A DNA stretch of 64,000 bases from Zizania palustris (GCA_019279435.1 JAAALK010000285.1:27684371-27748370), one strand, 5' to 3'. Shown: positions 31,955-44,335, numbered from the stretch's first letter. The notes: generated by a model from the letters alone, not told the origin. Made by a program: numbers and translations.

Positions 31955-33332
31955 AGTGCATTGTCAACACTTCTCTTCATCAGCTCTTCAGTACCTGGAA
32001 GCACATGTGGAAACATGAAAACAAAACACAAGAAGACTGAAAGAAGAAAATAAAATAAAAGTTTAACCCTAATGACAAAAAACCGAACAAAAAAGCATGA
32101 AAGCGGTCATTATGGTTAACCGAAAAATAAAGACTCAAAACGAGTGCAATTTCAGAATTATCAACAAGGATATCCAAAGAGTAAAGGCAAAAGAGACTAA
32201 AACTCCCCCTAAAACAAATCCCAGAGAAAGCCAAAAACTCCCCCTAAACTCTTCTAAAAGATCAAGTAACCCAAAATGTCACCCCTTGTTGACAATTGGA
32301 CTCATCAAGTGAGACTAAATGCACTCTGAAGAAACACAGACTCGAACTCCCCCTGAAATGCAGCTCCCCCTAAAAATATGCAATGAATGAACCTAGGGTG
32401 CAGGTGGAGTGTAAAAAGCATGCTTCTTAGATATGATTGACTACAATTACAACATTAGCAAGTATAGCAAAAGATATACTGTCTAAGACACATGGCATGA
32501 TCAGTGCAGCAGATGATATCTAAAGAAAGTCATTGGCACACATTTTCAATTTTTGCAAACAAAAACATCACCACATTTCCTAGTCGACAAGCAAGGTAAA
32601 GCATGAGATGCAAAAGCTAACTGATATCTACCAAGATAAGCATTGTCGAGAACAAAGTGCTTCAGCAAACTTGTTATCCTTTTAAATTTCAGGCTTTTTC
32701 TTTTCCTTTTTCATTTTTTCCAGGGGTTATTTGCATGTCAAACCTTATGCTAACCGACCAAGTCAAGCCTAGGCCAGAACTGGACCATCAGAAGCATAAG
32801 ACATTGGTCTTGGCATACATTACAGTGTCCTAGTTGATACCAAAAGTGCTATGGTAAGCAGTCCAGAACAATGCAATGCGACAAAGCAAACCCACCTAGA
32901 TCTTTTCAAATTATGTATAAAAAGGCATGGATTTTTCATTTTTTCTGATTTTTATTAATTTTATAGCACATTTTCTATGTTAAAGCAAAAAAATGTCCAA
33001 GTTGCATATCTGCATCTAAGTGAGGAACTAGCTATCAGGCATGTAAAAGATAGCAAAAGAACTTAGCCTACACATGCTAGTTACCAGAAGCAATGGTGAT
33101 CATTTTTCAATTTTAAAGCATAAAAGTCATGCACATGACAGATATCAGACATATCAAGTAAACTGAAGCATAGCATGATCATCGACAGTTAATCAAAAGC
33201 ATGTACCAGCTAGAATAAGTAAAGAAGATCAATCATATAACAAAAGTGAGCTCAAAGTGTGATATGTGAATATGCATGATATGAACACACACGAAAAGAC
33301 TCAAGAAAAGAATAAAGAAGAAAAAAACTAAC
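31955..33332 (-). other. Element B 3' non-coding region
   Basis: 1.4 kb collinear with 17,786-19,145 of element A, with four PPT-like tracts in its first 420 bp and no coding domain. Confidence 0.75.
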
Positions 33333-35050
33333 TCAAAATATCCTAAAAGGATACACAACTCCCAAATCCCCTCGCAAACGCTCAAAAGTAGACTGATCTA
33401 GAGGTTTGGTGAAAATGTCAGCCAACTGATGATGGGTATCAACATGAATAAGGTCAATGACACCTTTCTCATATTGATCCCGCAGAAAATGAAAGCGCAC
33501 ATCAATGTGTTTGGTTTTTGAATGGAGACATGGGTTTTTCCCTACACTAATCGTGCTAGTGCTATCACAGAACAAAGGAACTCCGGCAGGGAAGAACAAT
33601 CCAAAATATCGCAAAGTGGAAATCATCCAAACCAATTATGAGCACCAGCTAGCAGCAGCTACATACTCAGCCTCTATGGTAGAAAGTGCAACTATAGACT
33701 GTTTTCGAGAAGACCAAGAGACAAGCGAAGAACCAAGAAACTATCAAGTACTGGAAGTTAACTTGCGATCCAGCCGGCACCCACCAAAGTCAGCGTCGGA
33801 AAAGCTAGATAAATAAAGAGACAATGATGTTGAATAATAAAGACCTAGATCAGGCGCATAGGTAAGGTACCTGAAAATGCGCTTGACAGTCTGCCGATGA
33901 GACGCATGTGGTGAAGACTGGAAGCGCGCGCACAGTCCAACGACAAATTGAATGTCTAGCCTCATCGCTGTCAAGTACAGCAGTGATCCAATCATCCCTC
34001 GATACACTCTCTCATTGACCTTGACGCCGCTTTCGTCCTTGTCTAGGCCCCTAGATGTACCCATTGGGGTCATCTAAGGCTTCAGCTCTCCACCAAAGTC
34101 AAATTTCTTCAACATGTCCCACGTGTACTTATTCTGGTCGATGAAGATGCCTTCCTTGGTCTGCTTGATTTGGAGCCCTAGGAAATACTTGAGCTCACCC
34201 ATGAGGCTCATCTCAAACTCGTTGTGCGTCTCGTCAGAAAACTTGGACACAAGTGCATCAGTAGAACCACCAAACATAATATCGTCCACGTAAATCTGAG
34301 CAATCAAGAAGTCTGAGCCATCTCTGAGCAAGAAAAGAATTTTGTCCACAGAACCCATCACAAAGCCCTTCCCCAACAAAAACTGCTTCAACCGTTCATA
34401 CCAAGCCCTTGGGGCTTGCTTTAGACCGTATAAACTTTTCTGCAGCTTAAAAACATGTAAAGGAAACTTAGGGTTCTCAAAACCGGGGGGCTGCCTAACA
34501 TAGACCTCCTCCTCTTTGTACCCATTCAGAAAAGCACTCTTGACATCCATTTGAAAAACTTAAAACCCTTCGAAGCAGCTAATGCCAAAAGAATGCAAAT
34601 GGACTCAAGACGGGCAACAGGTGCGAAAGTCTCCTCAAAATCAATACCCTATTTCTGGCAAAAACCCTGGGCAACTAGTCGAGCTTTGTTGTGCACCACA
34701 ACCCCATCTTCACCTTGCTTGTTCTTGAACACCCACTTGGTGCCTATGGGGTTGCATCTAGGTGGCAACAAAACCAGTGTTAAACCCGATTGCGAACAAA
34801 ATTCTCAAGCTCCTCTTGCATAGCATTTATCCAATTCGAATCAGAAAGAGCATGAGAAACATCTCTGGGCTCAAAAGATGCAACAAATGCAGACTCAACA
34901 AATACAGCAAGCGAGTCAACAGAAGAGAACAAAGTTCTCTCAGTAAAATCACCGATGATGAGCTCTGAGGGGTGATCACGCTGAACTGCTCGGGAGCCTA
35001 GGTGATCTGAAGTCACCTCACCGGAGACAGCAGCTGGCACCTCTGGACTC
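33333..35050 (-). pseudogene. Element B reverse transcriptase and RNase H
   Basis: RT begins around 35,040 (SHALSDSNWINAMQEELENF), is interrupted near 34,780 and 34,551, and is open from 34,550 to 34,074 (MDVKSAFLNGYKEEEVYVRQ, active site YVDD at 34,281-34,292). RT end and RNase H follow in 33,744-34,073 (SDADFGGCRLDRK) and 33,333-33,635 (STISVGKNPCLHSKTKHI ... HQLADIFTKPL). The order and lengths match element A. Stops at about 34,073 and 33,743 inactivate it. Confidence 0.9.
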
Positions 35051-37257
35051 GACTAAGGGGGCTCAATTGAAGTGGAAGAAGTGATCAGAGGTTCGCCCTC
35101 GTCCTCAGTCAAAGTCTCAGAAGGTGTGGGGTCTACAGGCTGTGCAGAAGGCCCACCCTCATCAATAGTTGGAGCGTCATCATCTTCCTCGAAGATGGAC
35201 TCTCTGAGCTCATCATCTTCAGAAAGCTCAAAAGAAGGAGTCAATGAAGGCAAGGACTCATCAAAAGAAACCTCGCAAGTCTCGACAAGCTGCTGGGAGT
35301 CGAGGTTCCAAACACGGAAGACTCAAGAATGCAAAGCATAGCCAAGAAAAACTCCATCCCAGCAACGAGACTCAAACTTGTCCAAATGCCCTACCTTCTT
35401 GAGCACAAAGAACTTGCAGCCAAACGCTCACAAGTGGCTCACCTTGGGATGTCTGCCAAACCGCAACTCATATGAAGTCTTACCTAAGTAAGCTCTAAGA
35501 AAAATGCAGTTGGCCAGATAGCAAGCCGTGTTTATGGCTTCATCCCAAAAGCGCCTAGGAGTCCTGTGCTCATCGAGCATCGTCCTGGCCATCTCAACTA
35601 GCGTGCGGTTCTTTCATTCCACAACGCCGTTCTATGGGGGAGTGTAAGAAGTAGAAAAACTGATGATCAAGACCCTGATCACTACAGAAGCTGACGATCT
35701 GAGAGTTCTTGAACTCAAGGCCATTGTTAGAGTGAATCGCTCGCATCCGACCATTGTTCTCATTCTTCAGCTTCAAAATTAGGTCATGAACAAAAGGAAA
35801 AGTCTCATCCTTAAACTCCAAGAAGAAAACCCACGAGAATCGAGAAAAATCGTCCACAATCACAAGCGCATACAACTTCCCACCGACTGAGCGTACCCGA
35901 GCTGGACCAATAGTGTCCATGTGTAAAAGCTCTCCTGGATATGAAGTCATCACTTGAGTCACATGTGAGTGAGAAGCAGCAACCATTTTCCCGTGACGAC
36001 AGGGATGGCAAACTAGATCCTTCTCCATCTTAAGCTTGGGCAATCCTCGGATGAGGTCCATAGAGCTCAATCTGACAAGCAGATCAAAACTCAAATGGCC
36101 TAACCTCCTATGCCACTTCCAGAGTTGAGAGGAGGATCCAGCAATCAAACAACGAGAAGGGCCAAAAGAACTAGAGAAGTCAATCTGAAAAACCTTACCA
36201 AAGGGTAAGATCTGGCAAATCAAAGACCCTCTAGAATCAACCACTGAAGACATGCCCTTCTTAAAATGAACCTCCAAACAATCCTCAAGAAGTTACGAAA
36301 CAGAAATCAAATTGAAGTTCAAATTTCCAACCAAAGCAACATTGGTCAAAGAGAAATGGTCTGAGATGCGAATTGAGCCAATGCCGTGTACCTTCCCTTG
36401 ACCACTGTTCCCGAAGGTGATGTATTCCTTGGAGCTCGGGGAAGAGAGACTGGAGAACCATCTGTGATGTCCCATCATGTGGCGAGAGAATCCTGAGTCC
36501 ATGATCCATACGTCCTCCAGTCCTTGATCCTGCATAATCAGTGGCCGTAAGTGGGAGCAAATGGTCCAGCACTAGGTTTAGCAAAAGAACTAAACCAGTG
36601 TCGAGCCATCTGCTCAAAATACGGAAAGCAAAAAGCATCATAAGAGTCTGGACCAAAGCGTGACTCAAAATGCGGTCCTCAGTTCTGCCTAAAATCTCGG
36701 CCACGAGGTCTAGAGCCATATCCAAAATGACCTGGAGCTCTGCCGGAGAGAACACCACCCTCAGGAGCACGGGCACGAAAGTCGTCTCCTCTACCACCAC
36801 CTACACGACGCGGCCTGGCATCTAGCCTCTCCCCGTGTCGAGGAACTCTCAGTCTACCACCCTGCTGGTAGAACTGCTCCTGCCCAACACGAGCTCTCTC
36901 TGCTCTCTCAACCCACTTCCTCCTGAAGCAAAACTCCTCAAGATGCCCGTCTCTCTGACAGTACTCACAGCGGTAAGTGGGCTTCTTGGGATGTGGTTGA
37001 GGCTTGGGGTCCTTGGGCTTGGTGGTGTTGGGTGTAGACTTTTTGGTGTGAGATGGTCCAGGTAGAGAGTCTAGAGCAGTGCGGTGGTGTTTGGGCATTG
37101 GAACCCAGATGGGCTTCTTGGGTGGAGCTTTAGGCTATTCTTGGAACACTCCATCCTTGGGCTGACTAGCCTGGAAAGACTCAGTGGAGTGAGTCTTGGG
37201 GTATCTCTATTCAGGAGTCATTTTACTCCACTCCACTGCCCGGCTAATTGCACTCTC
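35026..37257 (-). repeat. Internal tandem duplication in element B, copy 1
   Basis: About 2.23 kb, homologous along its length to 37,262-39,499. Both copies contain (minus strand) the zinc-knuckle/RG tail, protease, pre-integrase, integrase and acidic linker. The junction at 37,250-37,270 joins ...GCACTCTCAAAG to GTCAGCAGCTGGCACC. The copies differ at many positions, for example the TGA stop at 35,614-35,616 in copy 1 against CGA at 37,854-37,856 in copy 2. Confidence 0.9.
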
Positions 37258-37258
37258 A
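35051..37258 (-). pseudogene. Element B second protease-integrase segment (copy 1)
   Basis: Minus strand, in order: CCHC knuckle region (36,679-37,098, CEYCQRDGHLEEFC), protease with intact DSG (36,293-36,535), pre-integrase/integrase frame 35,594-36,277 with the zinc pair CHPC and the first catalytic Asp (MDTIGPARVRSVGG). It stops at 35,614-35,616, then resumes to the acidic linker 35,053-35,253 leading into RT. In a translation this would follow another complete protease-integrase, so the polyprotein order is abnormal. Confidence 0.88.
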
Positions 37259-39498
37259 AAGTGGAGTCAGCAGCTGGCACCTCTGGACTCGACTAAGGGG
37301 GCTCAATCAAAGTGGAAGAAGTGATCAGAGGTCCTCCCTCATCCTCAGTCGAAGTCTGAGAAGGTGTGGGGATTACAGGCTGTGCAGAAGGCCCACCCTT
37401 ATCAACAGCCGGAATGTCATCATCTTCCTCTAAGATGGACTCTCCAAGCTCATCATCTCCAGAAAGCTCAAAAGAAGGAGTCAGTGAAGGCATGGACTCA
37501 TCAAAAGAAACCTCACAAGTCTTGACAAGCTGTTGGGAGTCGAAGTTCCAAACACGGAAGCCTCGAGAATGCAAAGCATAACCAAGAAAGACTCCATCCC
37601 AGCAACGAGACTCAAACTTGTCCAAATGCCCTCCCTTCTTGAGCACAAAGAACTTGTAGCCAAACGCTCGCAAGTGGTTCACCTTGGGCTGTCTGCCAAA
37701 CCGCAACTCATATGAAGTCTTACCTAAGTAAGCTCTAAGAAAAATGTGGTTGGCCAGATAGAAAGCCGTGTTCATGGCTTCAGCCCAAAAGCGCCTAGGA
37801 GTCCTGTGCTCATCGAGCATCATCCTGGCCATCTCGACAAGCATGCGGTTCTTTCGTTCCACAATGCCATTCTGTGGGGGAGTGTAAGGGGTAGAAAACT
37901 GATGATCAAGACCTTGATCACTATAGAAGTTGATGAACTAAGGGTTCTTGAGCTCAGAGCCGTTGTTAGAGCGAATTTCTCACATCCGACCATTGTTCTC
38001 GTTCTTCAGCTTCAAAATTAGGTCATGAACAAACTGAAAAGTCTCATCCTTAGACTCCAAGTAGAAAACCCACGAGAATCGAGAAAAATCATCAACTATC
38101 ACAAGCGCGTACCACTTCCCACCGACTGAGCATACCTGAGCTGGACCAATAGTGTCCATGTGTAATAGCTCTCCTGGATACGAAGTCATCACCTGAGTCA
38201 CAGGTGCGTGAGAAGCGGCAACCATTTTCCCGTGACGACAGGGATAGCAAACTAGATCCTTCTACATCTTAAGCTTGGGCAATCCTCACATAAGGTCCAT
38301 AGAGCTCAATCTGACTAGCAGATCAAAACTCAAATGGCCTAACCTCCTATGCTACTTCTAGAGCTCAGAGGAGGATCCAGCAATCAAACAGCGAGAAGGG
38401 CCAAACGAACTAGAGAAATCAATCTAAAAAACCTTACCAAAGGGTAAGATCTAGCAAACCAAAGATCCTCTAGAATCAACAACAAAAGACATGCCCTTCT
38501 TAAAACGAACCTCTAAACCATCCTCAAGAAGTTGCGAAACAGAGATCAAATTGAAATTCAAATTTCCAACCAAAGCAACATTCTTCAAAGAGAAATGATC
38601 AGAGATGCGAATAGAGCCAAATACGTGTACCTTCCCTTGACCACTATTCCCGAAAGTGATGTACTCCTTGGAGCTCGGGGGAGAGAGGCTGGAGAACCAT
38701 CTGTGATGTCCCGTCATGTGGCGAGAGCATCCTGAATCCATGATCCACACGTCCTCCAGTCCTCGATCCTGCACGATTAGTGGTCATAAGTGGGAGCAAA
38801 TAGTCCAGCACCAGGTTTAGCAAAAGAGCTAAAACAGTGTCGAGCCATCTGCTCAAAGGAAGGAAAGCAGAAAGAATCATAAGAGTCTGGAACAAACCGC
38901 GGCTCAAAACACAGTCCTCGGTTCTGCCTAAAGTCTCGGCCAAGAGATCCAAAGCCGTATCCAGAACGACCTGGAGCTCTGCCGGAGCGAACACCACCCT
39001 CTGGAGCACGGGCATGAAAGTTGTCTCCTCTACCACCACCTCCACGACACGGCCTAGCCTCTAGCCTCTCCCCACGTCGAGGGACTCTTAGTCTACCACC
39101 CTGCTGGTAGAACTGCTCCTACCCACCATGAGCTCTGTCTGCTCTCTCAACCCACTTCCTCCTGAAGCAAAACTCCTCAAGATGCCCGTCTCTCTGATAG
39201 TACTCACAGTGGTATGTAGGCTTCTTGGTATGTGGTTGAGGCTTGGGTTTTTTGGGCTTGGTGGTGTTTAGTGTAGACTCTTTGGTGTGAGAGGGTCCAT
39301 GTAGAGAGTCTAGAGAAGTGCGGAGATGTTTGGGATTTGGGACCCAGATGAGCTTCTTGGGTGGAGCTTTAGGTTGTTCTTGGAACACTCCATCCTTGGG
39401 CTGACTAGCTTGGAAAGACTTAGTGGAGTGAGTCTTGGGATATCTCTATTCAGGAGTCATCTTACTCCACTCCACTGCTCGGCTAATGGCACTCTCAA
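37259..39498 (-). pseudogene. Element B first protease-integrase segment (copy 2)
   Basis: Minus strand: knuckle region 39,119-39,388 (CEYYQRDGHLEEFC, second cysteine changed to Tyr), protease with DSG (38,451-38,774), integrase N-terminal part 37,980-38,225, and integrase C-terminal part 37,293-37,862 starting MERKNRMLVEMARMM. In this copy the CGA codon that is a stop in A and in copy 1 is intact. A stop near 37,980 and others break the frame. Confidence 0.88.
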
Positions 39499-39499
39499 A
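37262..39499 (-). repeat. Internal tandem duplication in element B, copy 2
   Basis: The second, upstream copy of the repeated protease-integrase segment. It joins normally to the coiled-coil part of gag on its right (39,500 onward), whereas copy 1 joins normally to RT on its left. Confidence 0.9.
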
Positions 39500-41524
39500 A
39501 TCACCCTTGGTATAGGTATAACCTACCCCAAACTCATCCTGCCTCTTGAACTGTTGGATCATCATGCTGAGCTGTGGCTCTCTGGCACTCAACCAACTCA
39601 GGATGTGACGGAGGTAAAAGTTCTCATTCTGAGCATCAGCTAGCTCCTCTCTCAAGGAAGCTAGAACCTCCACCTAAGATAAGCAGATCTCACACTCTTT
39701 ATTGACTTTGACAGACTTCTCAGCTTTCAGCTTGATCAACTCCAATCTAAGAGACAAGCAGTTCTCACAAACAGTGGGTGGAACTGATAGTGTCTCAAGC
39801 ACTAGCCTAGTCTGCTCCAGTTCAGCTCTAACTCTCTCCAACTCGCCCAACTGCTCATCACCCTTGGCTTTCAGCACACCTAAACTAGCTAGATGGGATG
39901 GGCAGTCTACAGGGCACGACGACAATGGCATGAGCATCTTTCAGCTCCAGCTGAGCATTCTCAAGGTCAGTGGCCAAAGTGTCCCTCTCATCTACCCTCT
40001 CTATGTATCTGGACTTCAGAGTCTTCAGCTCACACAACAGCACCTCGGAGTTAGGGCACTCACTGCTACCAACCAAGCAAGGGGAAGAACATAGACTCTC
40101 AATCCTACCATTGGCCATGGCAATCTCACTCTCAAGCTCATCTATCCTCTTCTTAGCCCTTTTAAGCAGTTTCTCCCGATACCTCAACTCTTGACGGTTC
40201 TCTTCAAGTAAATCAATGACTTCTTATTCATAGAAGGATACCTTTTCATCGTCGTCGTCGTCGGAGTTGTCGGGGGAGCCCTTATCTTCCTTATCCCAAG
40301 AGCCATTGAGTAGAAGCTCTTGCAGGATCTTCGGCGGTGATGTGAGCGGCTCTTTGGCTTGTCCCCGAAGGCCATGAAGTAGAGGCCCACCGGATCATCC
40401 TTTTCCTTCCCCTTCCTGATCACAATCTCCTCATCGCTTGAGCTTGATGAAGAGGAAGAAGACGAAGACCACTTGGCTTAGCTTCTCTCCATCTCGGCGA
40501 AGAAGGCCTTGTCTCACTTCTTATTCTCACACCGGTAGTCCTTTAGGGCCTTTCGGAAGAATCTTGTCTTGGGCTTGCCTTTGGTGAAGGTGGAGCTGTC
40601 GTACTTGCCGGAGTCATAGGAACCACCACCGGTACCCTTCTTGTGACCATTCCGCTTGGGCAGTCGGTGATGAAATGACCTGGATCACCACACTCAAAGC
40701 ATTTGGATTTTGTGCCGTGTCTTTTGAACATTCGGTTATCATAGACACAACGCACCCGGTTGTTAAACAGACACAGATCATCATCTCCTAGCTACTCAAG
40801 CTGGTCCTCAGTGATAGACATCAGGGAGAACCCAGCACAGCTCACAGAAGAGGAGTCAGCAGAAGGTGTCGCAAGGGCCAGGGTTTTTGATCTAGAGCAA
40901 GTGAGATTTGATCTTAACTGGATATCAACCCATGTGGCCCTGAGCTTGCTGAATAGCTCTGAAATTGTCAAGGTATCATAAGAGGTGCTCTTAATGATAG
41001 AGGATACCTTGATCTCTCAGATCTTAGGGTCCAAGGTATGAAGAACCTTGAGCTTCCGCTCATGATCTGAGACCAGTTGAACTCCCTCGGCCTTGTTGGC
41101 CCGAATCTTGTTGATGATCGACTGAAAACGACCAAATAAGGCTTCAACATATTCACCCGGCTTCTATGTGAAATTTTCATATTCACGCCGGTAGGTTTGA
41201 TAGAGCCGAGCCTTGACCTGGGCTGTCCCCTCATGGTGTGCTTGGAGGGTAGCTCAGATCTCTCTAGTAGTGCTGAGATGGCTCACACGCTCAAACTCAG
41301 TGGGACCAAAACCAGAAAAAAATGTTCACCACTTTGTTGTTGTTCTGATGCTGGGCGATTATCTCGGGGGATGTACGCTCATCAATAGGCTGTATGGTAA
41401 AATTAGCGTGAACACAAACATCCCAAATGTCCAAGCTCTCGCTCATGAGATAGGCTCGCATGCGAGTCTTCTAATAATTATAGCTAAAAGCTTCTAGGGA
41501 CGGGACCTTGCCAGAGGAAGTCAT
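39499..41524 (-). pseudogene. Element B gag and coiled-coil extension
   Basis: ATG at 41,524, in the position matching A's gag start; the gag core follows through stops. The nucleocapsid knuckle CFECGDPGHFITDC lies at 40,660-40,701. The extension 39,446-40,423 begins IRKGKEKDDPVGLYFMAFGD and has the coiled coil (KRIDELESEIAMANGRIESL). It matches A's gag and extension but is more broken. Confidence 0.85.
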
Positions 41525-41574
41525 GATCACTATCTAGGTTTAGAACCGGTTAAGGTATGGAAAAACCCTAACCA

Positions 41575-41587
41575 GGCTCTGATACCA
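41575..41587 (-). other. Primer binding site of element B (initiator Met tRNA)
   Basis: GGCTCTGATACCA on the plus strand, two bases from the LTR start at 41,590. Confidence 0.92.
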
Positions 41588-41589
41588 CT

Positions 41590-42587
41590 TGTAGGACCGA
41601 AAGTAGTGACCACAGGGGGGGTGAAATGGCACGTAAATTTTTTTTCGAATCAATGGCCTCATCACAACACCCAACGCACCTCAACAGAATACTCTATGGA
41701 AGAAAATAGATCAAACAGTTCAAGTGCTCGCAAAACGAGAAGGAATAACACTTGGACAAAAATGACTCCGGTTCGATGTCTGTCCGAAGTCAAAACACAA
41801 AGAATGCAACTTGATTTCGAAGTGTGTGTTGCAGTAGAGACAAACTACAGCCTTCAGAGCCCACCTAGACACCGAAGCCTACTTCGGCTTCATCACCCTT
41901 CGGAGCCCACTGAAGTCTACTTCGACTTCGACACGCTTCGGAGCTCACAAAAGAACACCGAAGCCCGCTTCAACTTTGAGATATTCGTGTGATCAGTCAA
42001 AGATGCTCGTACCGAGAGCACTACATGAGGAACACACCCGACGGACTTCTCTGCAGAACGTGCGCCGAAGACTGCACTTTATCCTCACAAGCTTTGCTTG
42101 CAGCATGCAACGAAGAGGACTGCTTCACCGAGTCCGGTGCAGAAACAACAGGAACTGACACCTACCCTGACAAGAACAAGTAGGAGCCTGGTGCTATGAA
42201 CTAGCCTTAAACTGAACCTCTGACCAGGACAAGACTACACACAAGCTGCAACAGAAATTTCAACTCGTGTACTAGTTCTAACGCAGTGCTGGTCAATAAA
42301 CAAATGCATGCTATACTTCATAGCTCCATACAAACCTAGAATAGATGCATGATTTAGTCAGTGTAAATTTCAAGATAAAAGACATCACGCGTGGAATAAA
42401 TCCCTAATGAAAAGCGATGATGATGCCGAGAGAAACGTGAAGGAAGCAATCGAACAATAAAAACTGACCTAGATTGGTGAAGTCATCATACCTGAATCAG
42501 CATCCATTGATTTTGCAGCGATGAACATCCAGAATCACTCATCACATCTGGAGCCATGAGGCCCATGCTCTTCAACATGGCTCCTCA
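41590..42587 (-). repeat. Element B 5' LTR with two internal deletions
   Basis: 998 bp against 1,778 bp for its partner. About 140 bp are missing near 41,718 (between AAATAGATCAAA and TTCAAGTGCTCGC), and about 640 bp near 42,532 (joining GATGAACATCCAG to AATCACTCATCAC). The second deletion removes the TATA region, so this 5' LTR could no longer drive transcription. Confidence 0.9.
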
Positions 42588-42592
42588 ACGAT

Positions 42593-43806
42593 CACCCTGC
42601 CGATGACTTTCGGTGTTTGGGATGACTACCGAACTGAACAAGTCAAGTTGTACATCATGGATTTTGAGGCTGCTTATCACGCCATCCTCGGAAGACCTTC
42701 ACTCGCCAAGTTCATGGCAGTGCCTCACTACACATACTTGGTCCTCAAGATTGAAGGACTAGGAGGGACCTTCTCCATGAAGGAGGACATCTTTGTCCGC
42801 ATGATGGAGATACTCCAAGAAGCCAAGACCACGTCGCCCGACGGACTCGAGCTCCCGAGTTCTGCACCATTACTGACCGCATTGTCGCCATCACCGACTG
42901 AGTACAATAATATTCAGCTATCATAAGATGATCCCTCCAAGATAGCTCTGATCAAGGTCACACTTGATCCTAAATAGGAAAGTGCTCTCGTCAGCTTCCT
43001 CCTCTCCAACACCGACATCTTCGCTTGGCAACCCTCCGACATGCCAGGCATACCTCAGGAGATGATCGGGCACAAACTTCACATCGACCCGACCACCCCA
43101 TCAGTCAAGCAGAAGATGTGACGGTTCATTGAGGACAACAAGAAGCCCATTAAGGAAGAAATCACTCGCCTACTGGCGGCCAGATTCATCAAGAAGGCAC
43201 AACACATGGACTTGTTGGCTAACCCAGTCCTTGTGCAGAAGAAGAGTGGAAAATGGAGAATGTGTGTCGACTACACTGACCTCAACAAGTGATGCCAAAA
43301 AGATCCATTCTCGCTGCCACGCATTGATCAGGTCGTTGATTTGACCGCCGGTAGAGCCCTCATGTGCTTCCTATATTGTTACTCGGGCTACCATCAGATA
43401 GGCCTGAAAGAAGAAGATCAAAAGAAGACCGCCTTCATCACACCAATTGGCGCCTACTACTACACTTCCATGGCTTTTGTGCTAAAGAATGCTAGAGCCA
43501 CGTACCAACGAGCAATTCAGCGTTGCTTGCCCGATCAGATCGGTCGCAATGTGGAGGCTTACATTGATGATGTGGTGATCAAGACCGAGGAGCTTGAGGA
43601 CCTCATCAAAGATCTCCAAGTGACGGTGAAAAACCTCCGATGATTCCGCTAGAAACTCAATCCAGAGAAATGCGTATTTAGAGTCCTGACAGGAAAATTA
43701 CTCACCTTCATCGTCATCCACCGAGGAATTGAGACCAACCTAGAGAAGATTTTGGCAATCCTGAAAATGACGAGGCCTGCCGACGTCAAGCACATCCAGC
43801 GCAAGT
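42593..43806 (+). pseudogene. Gypsy G protease end and reverse transcriptase
   Basis: 42,603-42,926 is the end of the protease region with the GRPSLAKFMAVPHYTYLV block. After stops (42,925; 42,976) the reverse transcriptase runs from about 43,020 to 43,806. The RT box with the second active-site aspartates is intact (YIDD, about 43,561-43,572). The first catalytic Asp, expected just before CYSGYHQI, is replaced (Tyr at about 43,372), and there are stops at about 43,119, 43,291 and 43,641. After DVKHIQRK the sequence switches to gypsy H LTR. Confidence 0.85.
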
Positions 43807-43808
43807 AG

Positions 43809-44335
43809 CTCAGAAATAATAAATGATTTTTAGGATTTATTTTAAATCGGAAATGAATTTTAATTAACCTTGGGCCGCCTTCCCCCATTCTCCCTTCCGA
43901 GGCCAGCCCAGCCCACTGCCTACTCGGGCCCTCAATGCCAGGTGGAGCCCACTTGTTAGCCTCCCTCTGCTCTCGCATGTGTGCGCCCGGTCCCCTTGGC
44001 CCACCTATCAGCGTCGCCTGCCATAGTCTGCCTCCACCCGCTCTCACTGACCAAAGTACTCCACCTGTCAGATCCTTCTTGCCAGCGTCGTCGCCCCAAA
44101 ATCCTGCCCGACCATGTGAACCCTAGCGCGATCCCACCCCCGCCGGTCTCCTTTCTCCAAAATTGGCTTCGTGATTACACTTGCCCAATCCCGGGGACCT
44201 CTTTTCCCCATTTACCCGACTCAATTACGCCCCGAATCGGCCGAATCGCTTTTATGGTAATCTCGTCGGCGTAAATTAACCATATCCACCACCGATGGCC
44301 CCCTATAAATCCCCTACACCCTCTGCATCCTAGCT
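43809..44335 (+). repeat. Gypsy H 5' LTR fragment
   Basis: Homologous to about 48,099-48,605 of the 3' LTR. It includes the LTR TATA box CCTATAAATCCC (44,301-44,312). Both ends are deletion breakpoints: the left joins gypsy G pol, the right joins the gag coding region. Confidence 0.85.
44301..44312 (+). promoter_or_regulatory. TATA box in gypsy H LTR fragment
   Basis: CCTATAAATCCC, also at about 48,571-48,582 in the 3' LTR. It is the only surviving promoter core upstream of H's gag-pol. Confidence 0.65.

Larger units (their letters stand above)
30162..42587 (-). mobile_element. Copia retrotransposon B (Sirevirus type), with internal tandem duplication
   Basis: A minus-strand element close to A in its internal region. 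LTRs 30,162-31,939 and 41,590-42,587, PPT at 31,940, PBS at 41,575-41,587. Flanked by ATGAT (30,157-30,161) and ACGAT (42,588-42,592), inside the protease region of gypsy G. The internal region carries a head-to-tail repeat of about 2.23 kb covering the zinc-knuckle tail, protease and integrase. The 5' LTR has two deletions. Many stops. Confidence 0.92.
13871..43808 (+). mobile_element. Ty3/gypsy retrotransposon G (Tat/RIRE2-like), split by copia A and B
   Basis: The pieces read in order: LTR 13,871-14,562, PBS, gag (to 15,904), [element A], gag end and protease (29,229-30,161), [element B], protease end and reverse transcriptase (42,593-43,806). Both interruptions carry target duplications, so the pieces are one element. 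The RT and the GRPSLAKFMAVPHYTYLVLK segment resemble grass Tat-lineage gypsy. RNase H and integrase are missing: the sequence switches at about 43,808 into the LTR of gypsy H. The antisense gene remnants at 50,830-53,801 may be its distal part. Many stops. Confidence 0.85.
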
